Shown here: positions 41,864 to 49,860 of the stretch, piece after piece
How the letters are laid out: every line of letters begins with the position of its first letter
Numbering within the stretch: position 1 is the stretch's first letter
Assembly: GCA_965230045.1 (NCBI GenBank)
Contig: OZ245940.1
Span: 930,001 to 994,000 of the forward strand
Direction: 5' to 3'
Origin: G963662905 sp965230045
Lineage (GTDB): Bacteria; Bacteroidota; Bacteroidia; Bacteroidales; WRLA01
Length of the DNA: 64,000 bases
Program-made: the position numbers and the translations under genes
The notes under the pieces: generated by a model
The model's input: the letters and a program-made list of their open reading frames with translations, nothing else
The model's database searches: none
What the model was told of the DNA's origin: nothing

Positions 41864-44653
41864 TTATTTCACCACGATATTAATAATTTTCTTCGGAACA
41901 ACGATCACCTTTTTTACATCCTTGCCTTCGATGTATTTCTGCGCCGCTTCACTTTCTAAAACTGCTTTTTGAATTTCCGGCACTTTGGCATCCATGGCAA
42001 AAGGCATCTTAAAACGCATTTTCCCATTGAAGCTCACCGGATATTCAAAGCTGTCTTCTTTCAGGTATTTCTCATCCCAGGCCGGAAATGCAGATTTTGT
42101 AATGCTCTCCTCATGTCCCAAAAGCGACCAAAGCTCTTCGGCGGTATGCGGCGCATAGGAGGCCAGTAGAATTGCCAGCGGTTCCAGGATTTCACGTTTA
42201 TTGCATTTCAAATCAGTAAGCTCATTAACGGCAATCATCAAGGTGGAAACAACAGTGTTGAAGGAAAGCCGCTCAATATCTTCCTGCACTTTTTTGATGG
42301 TTGCATGCAGTACTTTCAGCTCTTTATCTGTAGCTTTTTCATCACTGACAGCAAAATTACTATCGTAATTATTATGGTAAAGTTTCCATAATTTGCGCAT
42401 AAAACGGAAAACGCCTTCAATGCCTTTGGTGTCCCAGGGCTTATGGCTTTCGATGGGACCGAGGAACATCTCATACAAACGGAAAGTATCTGCTCCGTAT
42501 TTTTCTACCAAATCATCCGGGTTCTGCACATTATACTTGGATTTCGACATTTTTTCGATTTCCCAGCCACAAATGTACTTTCCGTCTTCAAGGATAAATT
42601 CGGCGTCTTTATATTCTTCGCGCCAGTTTTTAAAGGCTTCTGTATCCAGGATGTCGTTATTAACAAATTCAATATCGACATGCAGCTTTTGCGTGCGATA
42701 ATCCTTTTTCAAACTTTTGGAAACAAACTGATTTGTCCCTTCTACGCGATAAACAAAACTGGAACGTCCCTGGATTTTGCCCTGGTTGACCAGCTTTTTG
42801 AACGGTTCTTCTTCGCAAACCATCCCAATATCAAACAGGAACATATTCCAGAAACGTGAATAAATCAGGTGGCCGGTTGCATGCTCATCACCGCCGAGGT
42901 AGAAATCAACATCACGCCAGTATTCATTGGCTTCCTTGCTGAAATAGCGATTATCATTATGCGGATCCATATACCTCAGATAATATCCTGATGAACCGGC
43001 AAACCCAGGCATTGTGTTGGTTTCCAGAGGGTATCCTTCTTTTGTTTTCCAGTTTTTGGCACGTGCCAAAGGCGGTTCGCCATCTTCCGTAGGCAAATAT
43101 TTATCCACTTCCGGAAGCTCCAATGGAAGCTCACTTTCATCAAGCGCATAGGGCATGCCGTCTTTATAATAAATCGGGAATGGCTCGCCCCAATAGCGCT
43201 GACGGCTAAAAATAGCATCGCGCAGGCGGTAATTGATGGTGCCATAGCCCAGGTTCTTTTCCTCAATTTTTTCAATTGCAGCACGTATTCCTTCTTTTAC
43301 GTCCATTCCGCTTATGAAGTCGGAATTTACCATTACACCTTCTTTGCTATCGTATGAATCTTCCCATTCATCTGTGTTGGAAGGTTCATCGTCTTTAGCG
43401 CAAACAACCTGAATAACAGGCAGATTGAAATGACGCGCAAAAGCAAAATCGCGGCTGTCGTGACCCGGAACAGCCATAATTGCACCTGTTCCATAGCCAA
43501 TCAACACATAATCGGCAATATAAATCGGGATTTCAGCGCCATTAAGCGGATTGATGGCATAAGCTCCGGTAAACTGGCCGCTTACTTTTTTAACTTCCGA
43601 CATGCGTTCGCGTTCGGATCGGTTTTTTGCCCACTGAACATATTCTTCCACATCCTTGCGTTGTTCATCTGCGGTAAGCTCGGCAACCAGCTCATGTTCA
43701 GGAGCAATTACCATAAATGTTACGCCAAAAATTGTATCAGGACGAGTGGTAAAAACTTCGATTTCCTTTTCGCTGCCTTTTACGCCAAAACGCACCGATG
43801 CCCCTTCTGAACGGCCAATCCAGTTTCTCTGGATATCCCGGAGTGATTCAAACCAATCGATTTTTTCCAATCCATCGAGCAAGCGCTGGGAATAGGCTGA
43901 AATCCTCAACGACCACTGTTTCATTAATTTCCGTTCCACCGGATGTCCGCCCCTTTCGGAAAGTCCGTCTTTCACTTCATCATTGGCCAAAACCGTTCCC
44001 AAAGCCGGGCACCAGTTTACCATGGTCTCGGAAAGGTAAGCCAAACGGTAATGCATCAACATTTCCTGCTGCTGCTTTTCGTCCATCGCGTTCCATTCTT
44101 CGGCGGTGAAAGCATCATGCTCACTGCAAACCGCTTTAACGCCCTTGCTGCCGTTCTTTTCAAAAACGGAAATCAGGTTTTTAACAGAGTCGGCTTTATT
44201 GATTTCCTTGTTGTACCAGCTGTTAAAAAGCTGTATAAAAGTCCATTGTGTCCATTTATAGTATTTTGGGTCGCAGGTGCGCACTTCCCGGTCCCAATCG
44301 TAGCTGAAACCTAATTGATCGAGCTGTTGGCGGTAGCGTTTGATGTTTTTTTCTGTGGTAACTGCCGGATGGGTTCCGGTTTGGATTGCATATTGCTCCG
44401 CAGGGAGGCCATAGGCATCATAGCCCATGGGGTGCAGCACATTAAAACCTTTCAGCTTTTTATAGCGCGCATGGATGTCAGAAGCAATATATCCCAGCGG
44501 ATGGCCTACATGCAAGCCTGCTCCCGAAGGATAAGGAAACATATCGAGCACATAATATTTGGGTTTGGCTGTGTCGGTTTCTGCCTTGTAGGTTTTGTTT
44601 TCCTGCCAGTATTTTTGCCATTTTTTCTCAATCTCCCTGAAATTATAGTCCAT
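41864..44653 (-). CDS. leuS: Leucyl-tRNA synthetase
   Basis: A 929-aa class I aminoacyl-tRNA synthetase that charges tRNA-Leu. The HIGH-type motif is in PYPSGAGLHVGHPLGY, followed by HPMGYDAYGLPAEQYA. The CP1 editing domain covers about 230-430 (TTRPDTIFGVTFMVIAPEH, GTGAIMAVPGHDSRDFAFA with the editing aspartate). KMSKSKYNV is the second ATP motif, followed by the anticodon-binding domain and the C-terminal appendix ending in IVVPKKIINIVVK. Length is slightly above the common 860-880, as in other Bacteroidota. The VanX-like gene lies 14 bp upstream on the same strand. Confidence 0.98.
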   Translation of the reverse strand: MDYNFREIEKKWQKYWQENKTYKAETDTAKPKYYVLDMFPYPSGAGLHVGHPLGYIASDIHARYKKLKGFNVLHPMGYDAYGLPAEQYAIQTGTHPAVTTEKNIKRYRQQLDQLGFSYDWDREVRTCDPKYYKWTQWTFIQLFNSWYNKEINKADSVKNLISVFEKNGSKGVKAVCSEHDAFTAEEWNAMDEKQQQEMLMHYRLAYLSETMVNWCPALGTVLANDEVKDGLSERGGHPVERKLMKQWSLRISAYSQRLLDGLEKIDWFESLRDIQRNWIGRSEGASVRFGVKGSEKEIEVFTTRPDTIFGVTFMVIAPEHELVAELTADEQRKDVEEYVQWAKNRSERERMSEVKKVSGQFTGAYAINPLNGAEIPIYIADYVLIGYGTGAIMAVPGHDSRDFAFARHFNLPVIQVVCAKDDEPSNTDEWEDSYDSKEGVMVNSDFISGMDVKEGIRAAIEKIEEKNLGYGTINYRLRDAIFSRQRYWGEPFPIYYKDGMPYALDESELPLELPEVDKYLPTEDGEPPLARAKNWKTKEGYPLETNTMPGFAGSSGYYLRYMDPHNDNRYFSKEANEYWRDVDFYLGGDEHATGHLIYSRFWNMFLFDIGMVCEEEPFKKLVNQGKIQGRSSFVYRVEGTNQFVSKSLKKDYRTQKLHVDIEFVNNDILDTEAFKNWREEYKDAEFILEDGKYICGWEIEKMSKSKYNVQNPDDLVEKYGADTFRLYEMFLGPIESHKPWDTKGIEGVFRFMRKLWKLYHNNYDSNFAVSDEKATDKELKVLHATIKKVQEDIERLSFNTVVSTLMIAVNELTDLKCNKREILEPLAILLASYAPHTAEELWSLLGHEESITKSAFPAWDEKYLKEDSFEYPVSFNGKMRFKMPFAMDAKVPEIQKAVLESEAAQKYIEGKDVKKVIVVPKKIINIVVK

Positions 44654-44667
44654 CGTCTAATTCTATT

Positions 44668-45375
44668 TTAGTTTTTTAATTTTTCTAAATCTTCAAATGA
44701 AAGATCGGTAATTTTATAGTTTTCCCATCCTTTCATATCGTAATGCCACCATTCATTCGGATGCACGCTAAAACCATATTTATTCATGATTTTGATGAGC
44801 TTATCGCGGTTTTTGGCTGCTTCTGCTGATGCGTTTTGGGATGTTGGTGCTGCATTTTCACTGAAATCATCAAAAGCTGTAGGCATTTCGACTTCTGTTC
44901 CGTTCGTTATATCTACCAGGCTGACATCCACCGCAAAGCCGCGATTATGGCGCGATCCATGCCAGGGCGCGGCAACAAAATTCGTGTCCGGATACACTTC
45001 ATAAAATTTTAAAGTGGCAGCATATGGGCGGTAAGCATCATAAACTTTAAGCCCCAGGCCCTCTTTTTCAAGCTCCTTTTGAATGCGCATCAAAGCGAGT
45101 GCTACAGGTTTCCGGGCGTAGGCTTTGGCTTGCCCATACACTTTTTGGCCGGTAAAATTATTGTTGGTAGCATAGCGTATATCCAAAACGATTCCGGGGG
45201 CCACACTCGTAATTTCAATAAATTCCTGAGACGGGTCTTCCTGTACCAATTGCTTATAATCCAAAGTTGTTGCCACAATATCAAGATTATACGGATTTTT
45301 CTGCGCAATAGAAATGCTGCAAATTGAAACCAGAAGGCTCAACAGGAGCAGCCTGCTGTGTGTTTTGATTTTCAT
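44668..45375 (-). CDS. D-alanyl-D-alanine dipeptidase (VanX/DdpX-like, M15D)
   Basis: A 235-aa exported zinc dipeptidase. The signal peptide starts MKIKTHSRLLLLSLLVSICS and ends before QKNPYN. M15D motifs: VYDAYRP with the substrate-binding arginine, GSRHNRGFAVDVSL with the SxHxxGxAxD zinc ligands, and EWWHYD with the catalytic glutamate and third ligand. It cleaves D-Ala-D-Ala, mostly for recycling wall dipeptides; there is no van operon here, so resistance is not implied. The longer frame to 45426 runs across the promoter at 45397-45427, so the ATG at 45375 is used. leuS follows 14 bp downstream. Confidence 0.92.
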   Translation of the reverse strand: MKIKTHSRLLLLSLLVSICSISIAQKNPYNLDIVATTLDYKQLVQEDPSQEFIEITSVAPGIVLDIRYATNNNFTGQKVYGQAKAYARKPVALALMRIQKELEKEGLGLKVYDAYRPYAATLKFYEVYPDTNFVAAPWHGSRHNRGFAVDVSLVDITNGTEVEMPTAFDDFSENAAPTSQNASAEAAKNRDKLIKIMNKYGFSVHPNEWWHYDMKGWENYKITDLSFEDLEKLKN

Positions 45376-45396
45376 AGCGAAAAATTTTTTAGGGAG

Positions 45397-45427
45397 CAAA
45401 GATAAGAATACGGTGACAAATGCCAAT
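45397..45427 (-). promoter_or_regulatory. Promoter of the VanX-like gene and leuS
   Basis: Minus strand ATTG (plus 45424-45427), 19 bp, TATCTTTG (plus 45397-45404), then the ATG 22 bp on. Confidence 0.55.
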
Positions 45428-45488
45428 TTGTTTGTTGGCCTTGAGCAAGATATATTGCTTTTCGCAATTTGCTGAAAAACATCGTTGT

Positions 45489-45515
45489 TTTGTCTGTAGA
45501 TTTGAAGTAGTTTTG
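45489..45515 (+). promoter_or_regulatory. Possible promoter of the SEC-C gene
   Basis: TAGTTTTG (45508-45515) fits TAnnTTTG 36 bp before the ATG. TTTG at 45489-45492 is only 15 bp upstream, short of the usual spacing. Confidence 0.4.
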
Positions 45516-45550
45516 TTGTCCTCAGAAGATAATATACAATACTCTATACA

Positions 45551-47176
45551 ATGGAAAAAATTATAATCAGACCGGGTTTTTTGGTTACATCAGAGCCGAT
45601 TGATGATGTTGACGGTAATATAACGGATGAAATCAGTGACTTGATGGAAGAGCTTTATGAAGGCGTAATGGCAAGAAAAAAGAATGTTATCCATAAGCTT
45701 AAAAAGGCCATTACACGTTATCCGCACTTACCGCAATTTAAAAATTTCCTTGTAGTTTACTATATGCTTGCAGGCATTGAAACGAATGCATGGTCGGTAA
45801 ACAGGAAACTTGTTGAGAAGCATCCGGAATATCTTTTTGGGAAAATAAATCTGGCAAGGGAATATTTGATAAAAGATGAGTTAGAGCTCATTCCTGATGT
45901 TTTAGGCGAAGATCTTGATCTTAAAGCTTTGTATCCGGAGCGGGATCTGTTTCATGTTTCCGAAGTAAGGGACTATTGCAGTGTTGTTATTGATTATTTG
46001 TGTGCTATAGAAGATATAGCTTCAGCTAAAGAAAAGCTGAAAATCATGCAGGCTGCTGATAAAGATAGTGAATTGACAGTAAGGGCTGAATCTGTAATTG
46101 AACAGGCGGAGTTTAATTTCCGCATAAGCAAATTTATTAAATCAGGTGATGAACCTTTCACCGTTCAGGCAAAAGAACAAACGGAAACCCAAAAAACAGA
46201 AAAGCCGGTTTTTGAAAATCCTGATATTGAGGAAATCTATGATTGGGATTTGTTTGTTGAAAAAGAAGACTATAATAAAATCCTGAACCTGGAAAGAACG
46301 GGCCTTATCCGGGATTTGGAACTGCTGCTGAAAGATAGTTATGAGCGTTATTCCTATTTTGTAATGTCGCGGGAAGGTGATCTGGATGACCCATATATCG
46401 GTATGTACAATTTTGCAACCCACGCTTTGATACTATTGGGCGAACTGGAAGCGAAAGAAAGCTCTGATACGGTTTTGGAAATGTTATCCCAATCGGGCGA
46501 ATATTTTGAGTTTTACTATGGGGATTTGCTTTTTGAGGATTTCAGGGTACCATTTTATAAATTGGTCAAAGATCAACTGGATAAGTGCTTTGATTTTATG
46601 CTTAAACCCAATATTTCGACTGGAGTCCGCAATGTGCTCAGTGGTGTAGTTAGTCAGGTTGTATTGCAGGAACCCGAAAGAAAAGCAGAAGTTTTTGATT
46701 GGTTCAAACGGCTTTTCGAAGCTTATGCTGAAATTACAGATGATTTACATGTAATTGATAGTGAGCATGTTGGAATGCTTGTTTCTTGTGCTGTAGATAT
46801 TCAGGCTGCTGAACTGCTGCCGCAGATTAAAACCTTGTTCGAGCAAGGCAAAGTGTGGGAAGGAATTTGCGGCACTTATCAAAGCGTAGTAGAGTATATC
46901 CAATCAGAAGACCATGCAAAGGAACCAATAGAACTGCTGAGCATTGATGAAATTTATGAAGTCTTTGAAGAGTATGATTATGGCTATACGGATGACGATG
47001 ACTTTGAAGATGATTATGAGGTGCCGGAAACAAATAATAATCCTAAGCCCTATTTTCCGGAGACACCAATAATTCCTTTAAAAAACGAGTCCAAAGTGGG
47101 GCGAAATGATCCATGTCCCTGTGGCAGCGGGAAGAAATATAAAAAATGCTGCTTGAATAAGCCGGATCAGGATTGA
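45551..47176 (+). CDS. Alpha-helical repeat protein with C-terminal SEC-C zinc motif
   Basis: A 541-aa cytoplasmic protein. Most of it is helical-solenoid-like (TPR/HEAT style) with acidic stretches (YDYGYTDDDDFEDDYEV near the end). The C-terminal 25 residues are a SEC-C motif, GRNDPCPCGSGKKYKKCC, a zinc-binding module first seen at the SecA tail, where it binds SecB and ribosomes. Stand-alone SEC-C proteins are common but poorly understood. A single-gene unit on the plus strand. Confidence 0.85.
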   Translation: MEKIIIRPGFLVTSEPIDDVDGNITDEISDLMEELYEGVMARKKNVIHKLKKAITRYPHLPQFKNFLVVYYMLAGIETNAWSVNRKLVEKHPEYLFGKINLAREYLIKDELELIPDVLGEDLDLKALYPERDLFHVSEVRDYCSVVIDYLCAIEDIASAKEKLKIMQAADKDSELTVRAESVIEQAEFNFRISKFIKSGDEPFTVQAKEQTETQKTEKPVFENPDIEEIYDWDLFVEKEDYNKILNLERTGLIRDLELLLKDSYERYSYFVMSREGDLDDPYIGMYNFATHALILLGELEAKESSDTVLEMLSQSGEYFEFYYGDLLFEDFRVPFYKLVKDQLDKCFDFMLKPNISTGVRNVLSGVVSQVVLQEPERKAEVFDWFKRLFEAYAEITDDLHVIDSEHVGMLVSCAVDIQAAELLPQIKTLFEQGKVWEGICGTYQSVVEYIQSEDHAKEPIELLSIDEIYEVFEEYDYGYTDDDDFEDDYEVPETNNNPKPYFPETPIIPLKNESKVGRNDPCPCGSGKKYKKCCLNKPDQD

Positions 47177-47225
47177 CCTGATTTATTAACTATATCATAG
47201 TAATTTAGTCAATTGCTGTATAAAA

Positions 47226-47256
47226 TTTGTCATTTCGGCATTTCGGACTATATTTG
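47226..47256 (+). promoter_or_regulatory. Promoter of the PepSY gene (consensus match)
   Basis: TTTG (47226-47229), 19 bp, TATATTTG (47249-47256): a full match to the Bacteroidota consensus. It overlaps the in-frame ATG at 47227 and so supports the start at 47272. Confidence 0.8.
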
Positions 47257-47271
47257 CCTAAATTATCCGGG

Positions 47272-48783
47272 ATGCTGAAGTTTTTTAAGAAATACCATAA
47301 ATGGGTCGGGCTGCCTTTGGTGCTGTTCCTTATTGTTTTTGCCTTTTCCGGAATTGTGCTGAACCACCGTAAAACTTTTTCATCCATTGATCTGAACCGA
47401 AAAGTTCTTTCCAAAGATTACCGCTATCAAAACTGGAACAATGCTGCTGTGGCGGGAACCCTTAAATTGTCTTCGGATAGTATTTTGATCTACGGTAATA
47501 TTGGTATTTGGTTGACAGACAGTCTTATGCAGGATTATGCCCGTTTCGGCAAAGGTTTTGGTAACGGAGTTGATAAGCATAAAATTTATAAAGTCTTCAA
47601 AGGCCCAAAAGGGAAAATTTATGCGGGCAGCTATTTCGGGCTTTATCAATATCAGCCCCGTTCAAACCAATGGAGATATATTCATCTTGATGTGCATAAT
47701 GAACGCATTGCTGATATCGCTTCCCGGGGTGACAGCCTTTTGGTGCTGACACGCTCGGAATTGATGGTTACTACAGACGGTGAATCATTTGAAAGGTTCG
47801 AGCTTCCTGCGCCTTCCGGATATGATGGGAGAGTTGGGCTTTTTAAAACCTTATGGATTATCCATAGCGGAGAAATATATGGCCTGGCAGGAAAGCTTTT
47901 TGTTGATGCGGTTGCGTTGATTTTCATATTTCTTTCAGTGAGTGGATTCATTTTATTTTTGAATCCTTATGTCATCAAAAGGCGAAAAGCGAAAAACAGG
48001 AATTTTAAACCTGTGGTGCAATCAAGTCGCTGGAATCTGAAATGGCATAATAAGCTGGGATGGATGGCGACTCTTTTTTTGGTCATCACTGCTTTGACAG
48101 GGATGTTTCTACGTCCGCCACTGCTCATTCCTATTGCAAATGCTGAAGTTTCTAAAATTCCCTTTACCATACTGGATACTCCAAATCCATGGTTTGATAA
48201 GCTTCGACGGATAATTTATGATCCAAATAGAGACACGTTTATATTTGGTAGTCCTGATGGAGTATATTTCTGCGATGCTTCTTTAAAATCACCATCCTGG
48301 CGTATTCAAAGCCAGCCGCCCATAAGTGTGATGGGGATAAGCGTTTTTGAGCAGTTGTCTAAAACGGAGCTGTTAATCGGTTCATTTTCAGGCTTATTTC
48401 ATTGGGATATGGCTAAAGGCGACATAATCAATTATATCACCAAACAGCCTTATGTCCGCCAGAATCGTAGTGGCCCGCCTATAGGAGAGCACAGTGTTAC
48501 AGCGTTCTCAAGGGATTTTACCGGAGGGGAACACTATTTCGATTATGGGCGGGGTGTGCAGACGCTTAGCGGCAATGAGAGATTTCCTGAAATGCCGGAG
48601 GAAATTCAAAATGAGCCTATTTCATTATGGAATTTTGCACTGGAAGTACATACCGCCCGCATATTCTCTTCGCTAATTGGCCCGTTTTATATACTTATCG
48701 TGCCCTTGACAGGTTTTTTGAGCCTTTTTGTGGTGATCAGCGGATTTGTGCTTTGGTTTAAAAGGCATAGGAAAAAATATTAA
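47272..48783 (+). CDS. PepSY-associated transmembrane protein
   Basis: A 503-aa inner-membrane protein. The N-terminal MLKFFKKYHKWVGLPLVLFL with a following SGIVLNHR is the classic PepSY_TM start, with a histidine in the helix. Two more membrane segments are near 215-240 (DAVALIFIFLSVSGFILFLN) and 255-285 (RWNLKWHNKLGWMATLFLVI, TALTGMFL), and a final one at 470-495 (FYILIVPLTGFLSLFVVISG). Large periplasmic loops contain beta-strand repeats of a propeller-like type (KIYKVFKGPKGKIYAGSYFG; LLIGSFSGLFHW). Related proteins include siderophore-linked ferric reductases; that role is only a suggestion. Its stop codon touches the 9-bp duplication that flanks the mobile element downstream. Confidence 0.85.
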   Translation: MLKFFKKYHKWVGLPLVLFLIVFAFSGIVLNHRKTFSSIDLNRKVLSKDYRYQNWNNAAVAGTLKLSSDSILIYGNIGIWLTDSLMQDYARFGKGFGNGVDKHKIYKVFKGPKGKIYAGSYFGLYQYQPRSNQWRYIHLDVHNERIADIASRGDSLLVLTRSELMVTTDGESFERFELPAPSGYDGRVGLFKTLWIIHSGEIYGLAGKLFVDAVALIFIFLSVSGFILFLNPYVIKRRKAKNRNFKPVVQSSRWNLKWHNKLGWMATLFLVITALTGMFLRPPLLIPIANAEVSKIPFTILDTPNPWFDKLRRIIYDPNRDTFIFGSPDGVYFCDASLKSPSWRIQSQPPISVMGISVFEQLSKTELLIGSFSGLFHWDMAKGDIINYITKQPYVRQNRSGPPIGEHSVTAFSRDFTGGEHYFDYGRGVQTLSGNERFPEMPEEIQNEPISLWNFALEVHTARIFSSLIGPFYILIVPLTGFLSLFVVISGFVLWFKRHRKKY

Positions 48784-48814
48784 GGTTGATAGAGGTCAGT
48801 AGATAAGTACATAG

Positions 48815-48954
48815 AGCTTGTCCACAGAGTCGAGAGTTTGCTCTATAAAGTTCAAATTCAAGGCGTGTGAAAAATCCAAACCGGATAATACTCAAGTATT
48901 TGAGGATTTGGATTTTGAGCAACAACGCAGAAGTTGGACTTTATAGACGAACTC
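48815..48954 (+). repeat. 140-bp-family repeat unit D, nested in the 445-bp element
   Basis: Exactly 140 bp, flanked by TACATAG at 48808-48814 and 48955-48961, a clear 7-bp target duplication. Ends: TTGTCCACAGAGTCGAG and GGACTTTATAGACGAACTC. Core hairpin arms AAAATCCAAA (48871-48880) and TTTGGATTTT (48907-48916), with an inner palindrome AATACTCAAGTATT. Because it splits the larger element's sequence and duplicates seven bases of it, it inserted after that element. Confidence 0.88.
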
Positions 48955-48985
48955 TACATAGAATGATTTATACTCGTGAATAAAT

Positions 48986-49161
48986 AGATTTCTCCTCCCG
49001 CTGGTCGTCGAAATGACTGTTTATTAACTATTTAGGCAAAGGCGGCGAGGACTTATTATAAATTTTTTATTGTGTCCTCGCCGCCTTTGCCACTTGAAAA
49101 CAACAAAAGGTCATTTCGACAGGAAGCTCGTAGCAAAGCGAAGAGCTGGATGGAGAAATCT
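48986..49161. repeat. Large nested hairpin inside the 445-bp element
   Basis: Three nested inverted pairs share one centre. AGATTTCTCC (48986-48995) pairs with 49152-49161. GTCGAAATGAC (49007-49017) pairs with 49110-49120. GGCAAAGGCGGCGAGGAC (49035-49052) pairs perfectly with 49074-49091 around a 21-nt AT-rich loop. The outer parts (GAGAAATCT, GTCATTTCGAC) look like a short repeat that I remember as common between genes in many Bacteroidota. Confidence 0.8.
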
Positions 49162-49264
49162 ATATTGCGCAATAGCAAATCATTATCGTTTTTATGATTT
49201 ACCAAAACTAATATGCACTTACATACTGACCTCTGAAGGTTGATTTTTCAGCAAAGCCAAGAGC

Positions 49265-49732
49265 TTGTCAGGATTTATTGTACCTTTATCCTTTACTGGT
49301 TTGTCTCTAATTTTTTTAATTATGGGTTCATTTTTATTGCACCTGATTCTTTTTGCAAAAGATGAGGAGAACTTAATTGATCCGGCTTGGGAATCTGGAC
49401 TATATGAGAATTTTCGACAGAAAACACACGATCTGGGATTCACTTTCATTGCGGTTAACAGCTTACCTGATCATGTTCATATGCTTCTAAGCATTGATGG
49501 AACAATGAGTATTCAAAAATTATTTGATGAATTAAAGCTGGACGCCTGTCTGTGGATTGATACGCATACGCAGCGTAACCAAAATTTTGAATGGCATGAT
49601 TTGGAGATTAGTTTTTCTTTTTCTAAACAAGAGATTAAAAAGTCATTGGAATCTGTTCATCATCAAAAAGATCAACATAAAAGTATAGGCATTTATGATG
49701 AACTGGAAGATTTAATTAGTGTTTGTCCATAG
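49265..49732 (+). pseudogene. Degenerate REP-associated / IS200-like (Y1, HUH) transposase
   Basis: The frame reads as a Transposase_17-type protein. LLHLILFAKDEENLIDPAW matches the usual start, NSLPDHVHMLLSIDGTMSIQ contains the HUH motif (HVH), and NFEWHDLEISFSFSKQEI then SLESVHHQKDQHK match the helix that normally carries the catalytic tyrosine (YIxxQxxHH). Here the tyrosine position is Ser111, counted from the ATG at 49322, one base from a Tyr codon. The end is lost: the last four residues (SVCP) and the stop come from repeat unit E, which interrupts the expected C-terminal tail. Inactive as a transposase on both counts. The frame opens at 49265, but 49322 is the likelier original start. 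Confidence 0.75.
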
Positions 49733-49859
49733 AGTCGAGAGTTTGCTCTATAAAGTTCAAATTCAAGGCGTGTGAAAAATCTAAACCGCAGTATACTAGG
49801 GTATATGAGGATTTAGATTTTGAGCAACAACGCAGAAGTTGGACTTTATAGACGAACTC
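49720..49859 (+). repeat. 140-bp-family repeat unit E
   Basis: Exactly 140 bp, about 90% like unit D. Flanks TAATTAG (49713-49719) and TAATTAA (49860-49866) differ in one base. Core arms AAAATCTAAA (49776-49785) and TTTAGATTTT (49812-49821): relative to unit D one base pair has changed on both sides, so pairing is kept. The inner palindrome is TATACTAGGGTATA. The unit cuts off the transposase remnant on its left and the start of a gene on its right. Confidence 0.88.
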
Positions 49860-49860
49860 T

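Larger units (their letters stand above)
48791..49235. mobile_element. 445-bp MITE-like element with inverted ends and 9-bp flanking duplication
   Basis: The left end AGAGGTCAGTAGATAAG continues and matches the reverse complement of the right end at 18 of 21 positions. AAGGTTGAT flanks it at 48782-48790 and 49236-49244 (one extra G next to the right end, depending on where the border is drawn), a probable target duplication. No transposase is encoded. Inside are a nested 140-bp unit (48815-48954) and a large hairpin (48986-49161). The 17-bp left end also occurs at 658-674. Confidence 0.75.

Noticed and set aside
44668..45375. Vancomycin-resistance gene vanX
   Set aside because: The M15D motifs fit, but there is no vanH or vanA-type ligase nearby. 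A wall-recycling dipeptidase is the simpler reading.
49219..49449. 76-aa minus-strand frame across the right end of the 445-bp element
   Set aside because: It begins within the transposase remnant on the opposite strand and ends in the element border, with no recognisable domain.
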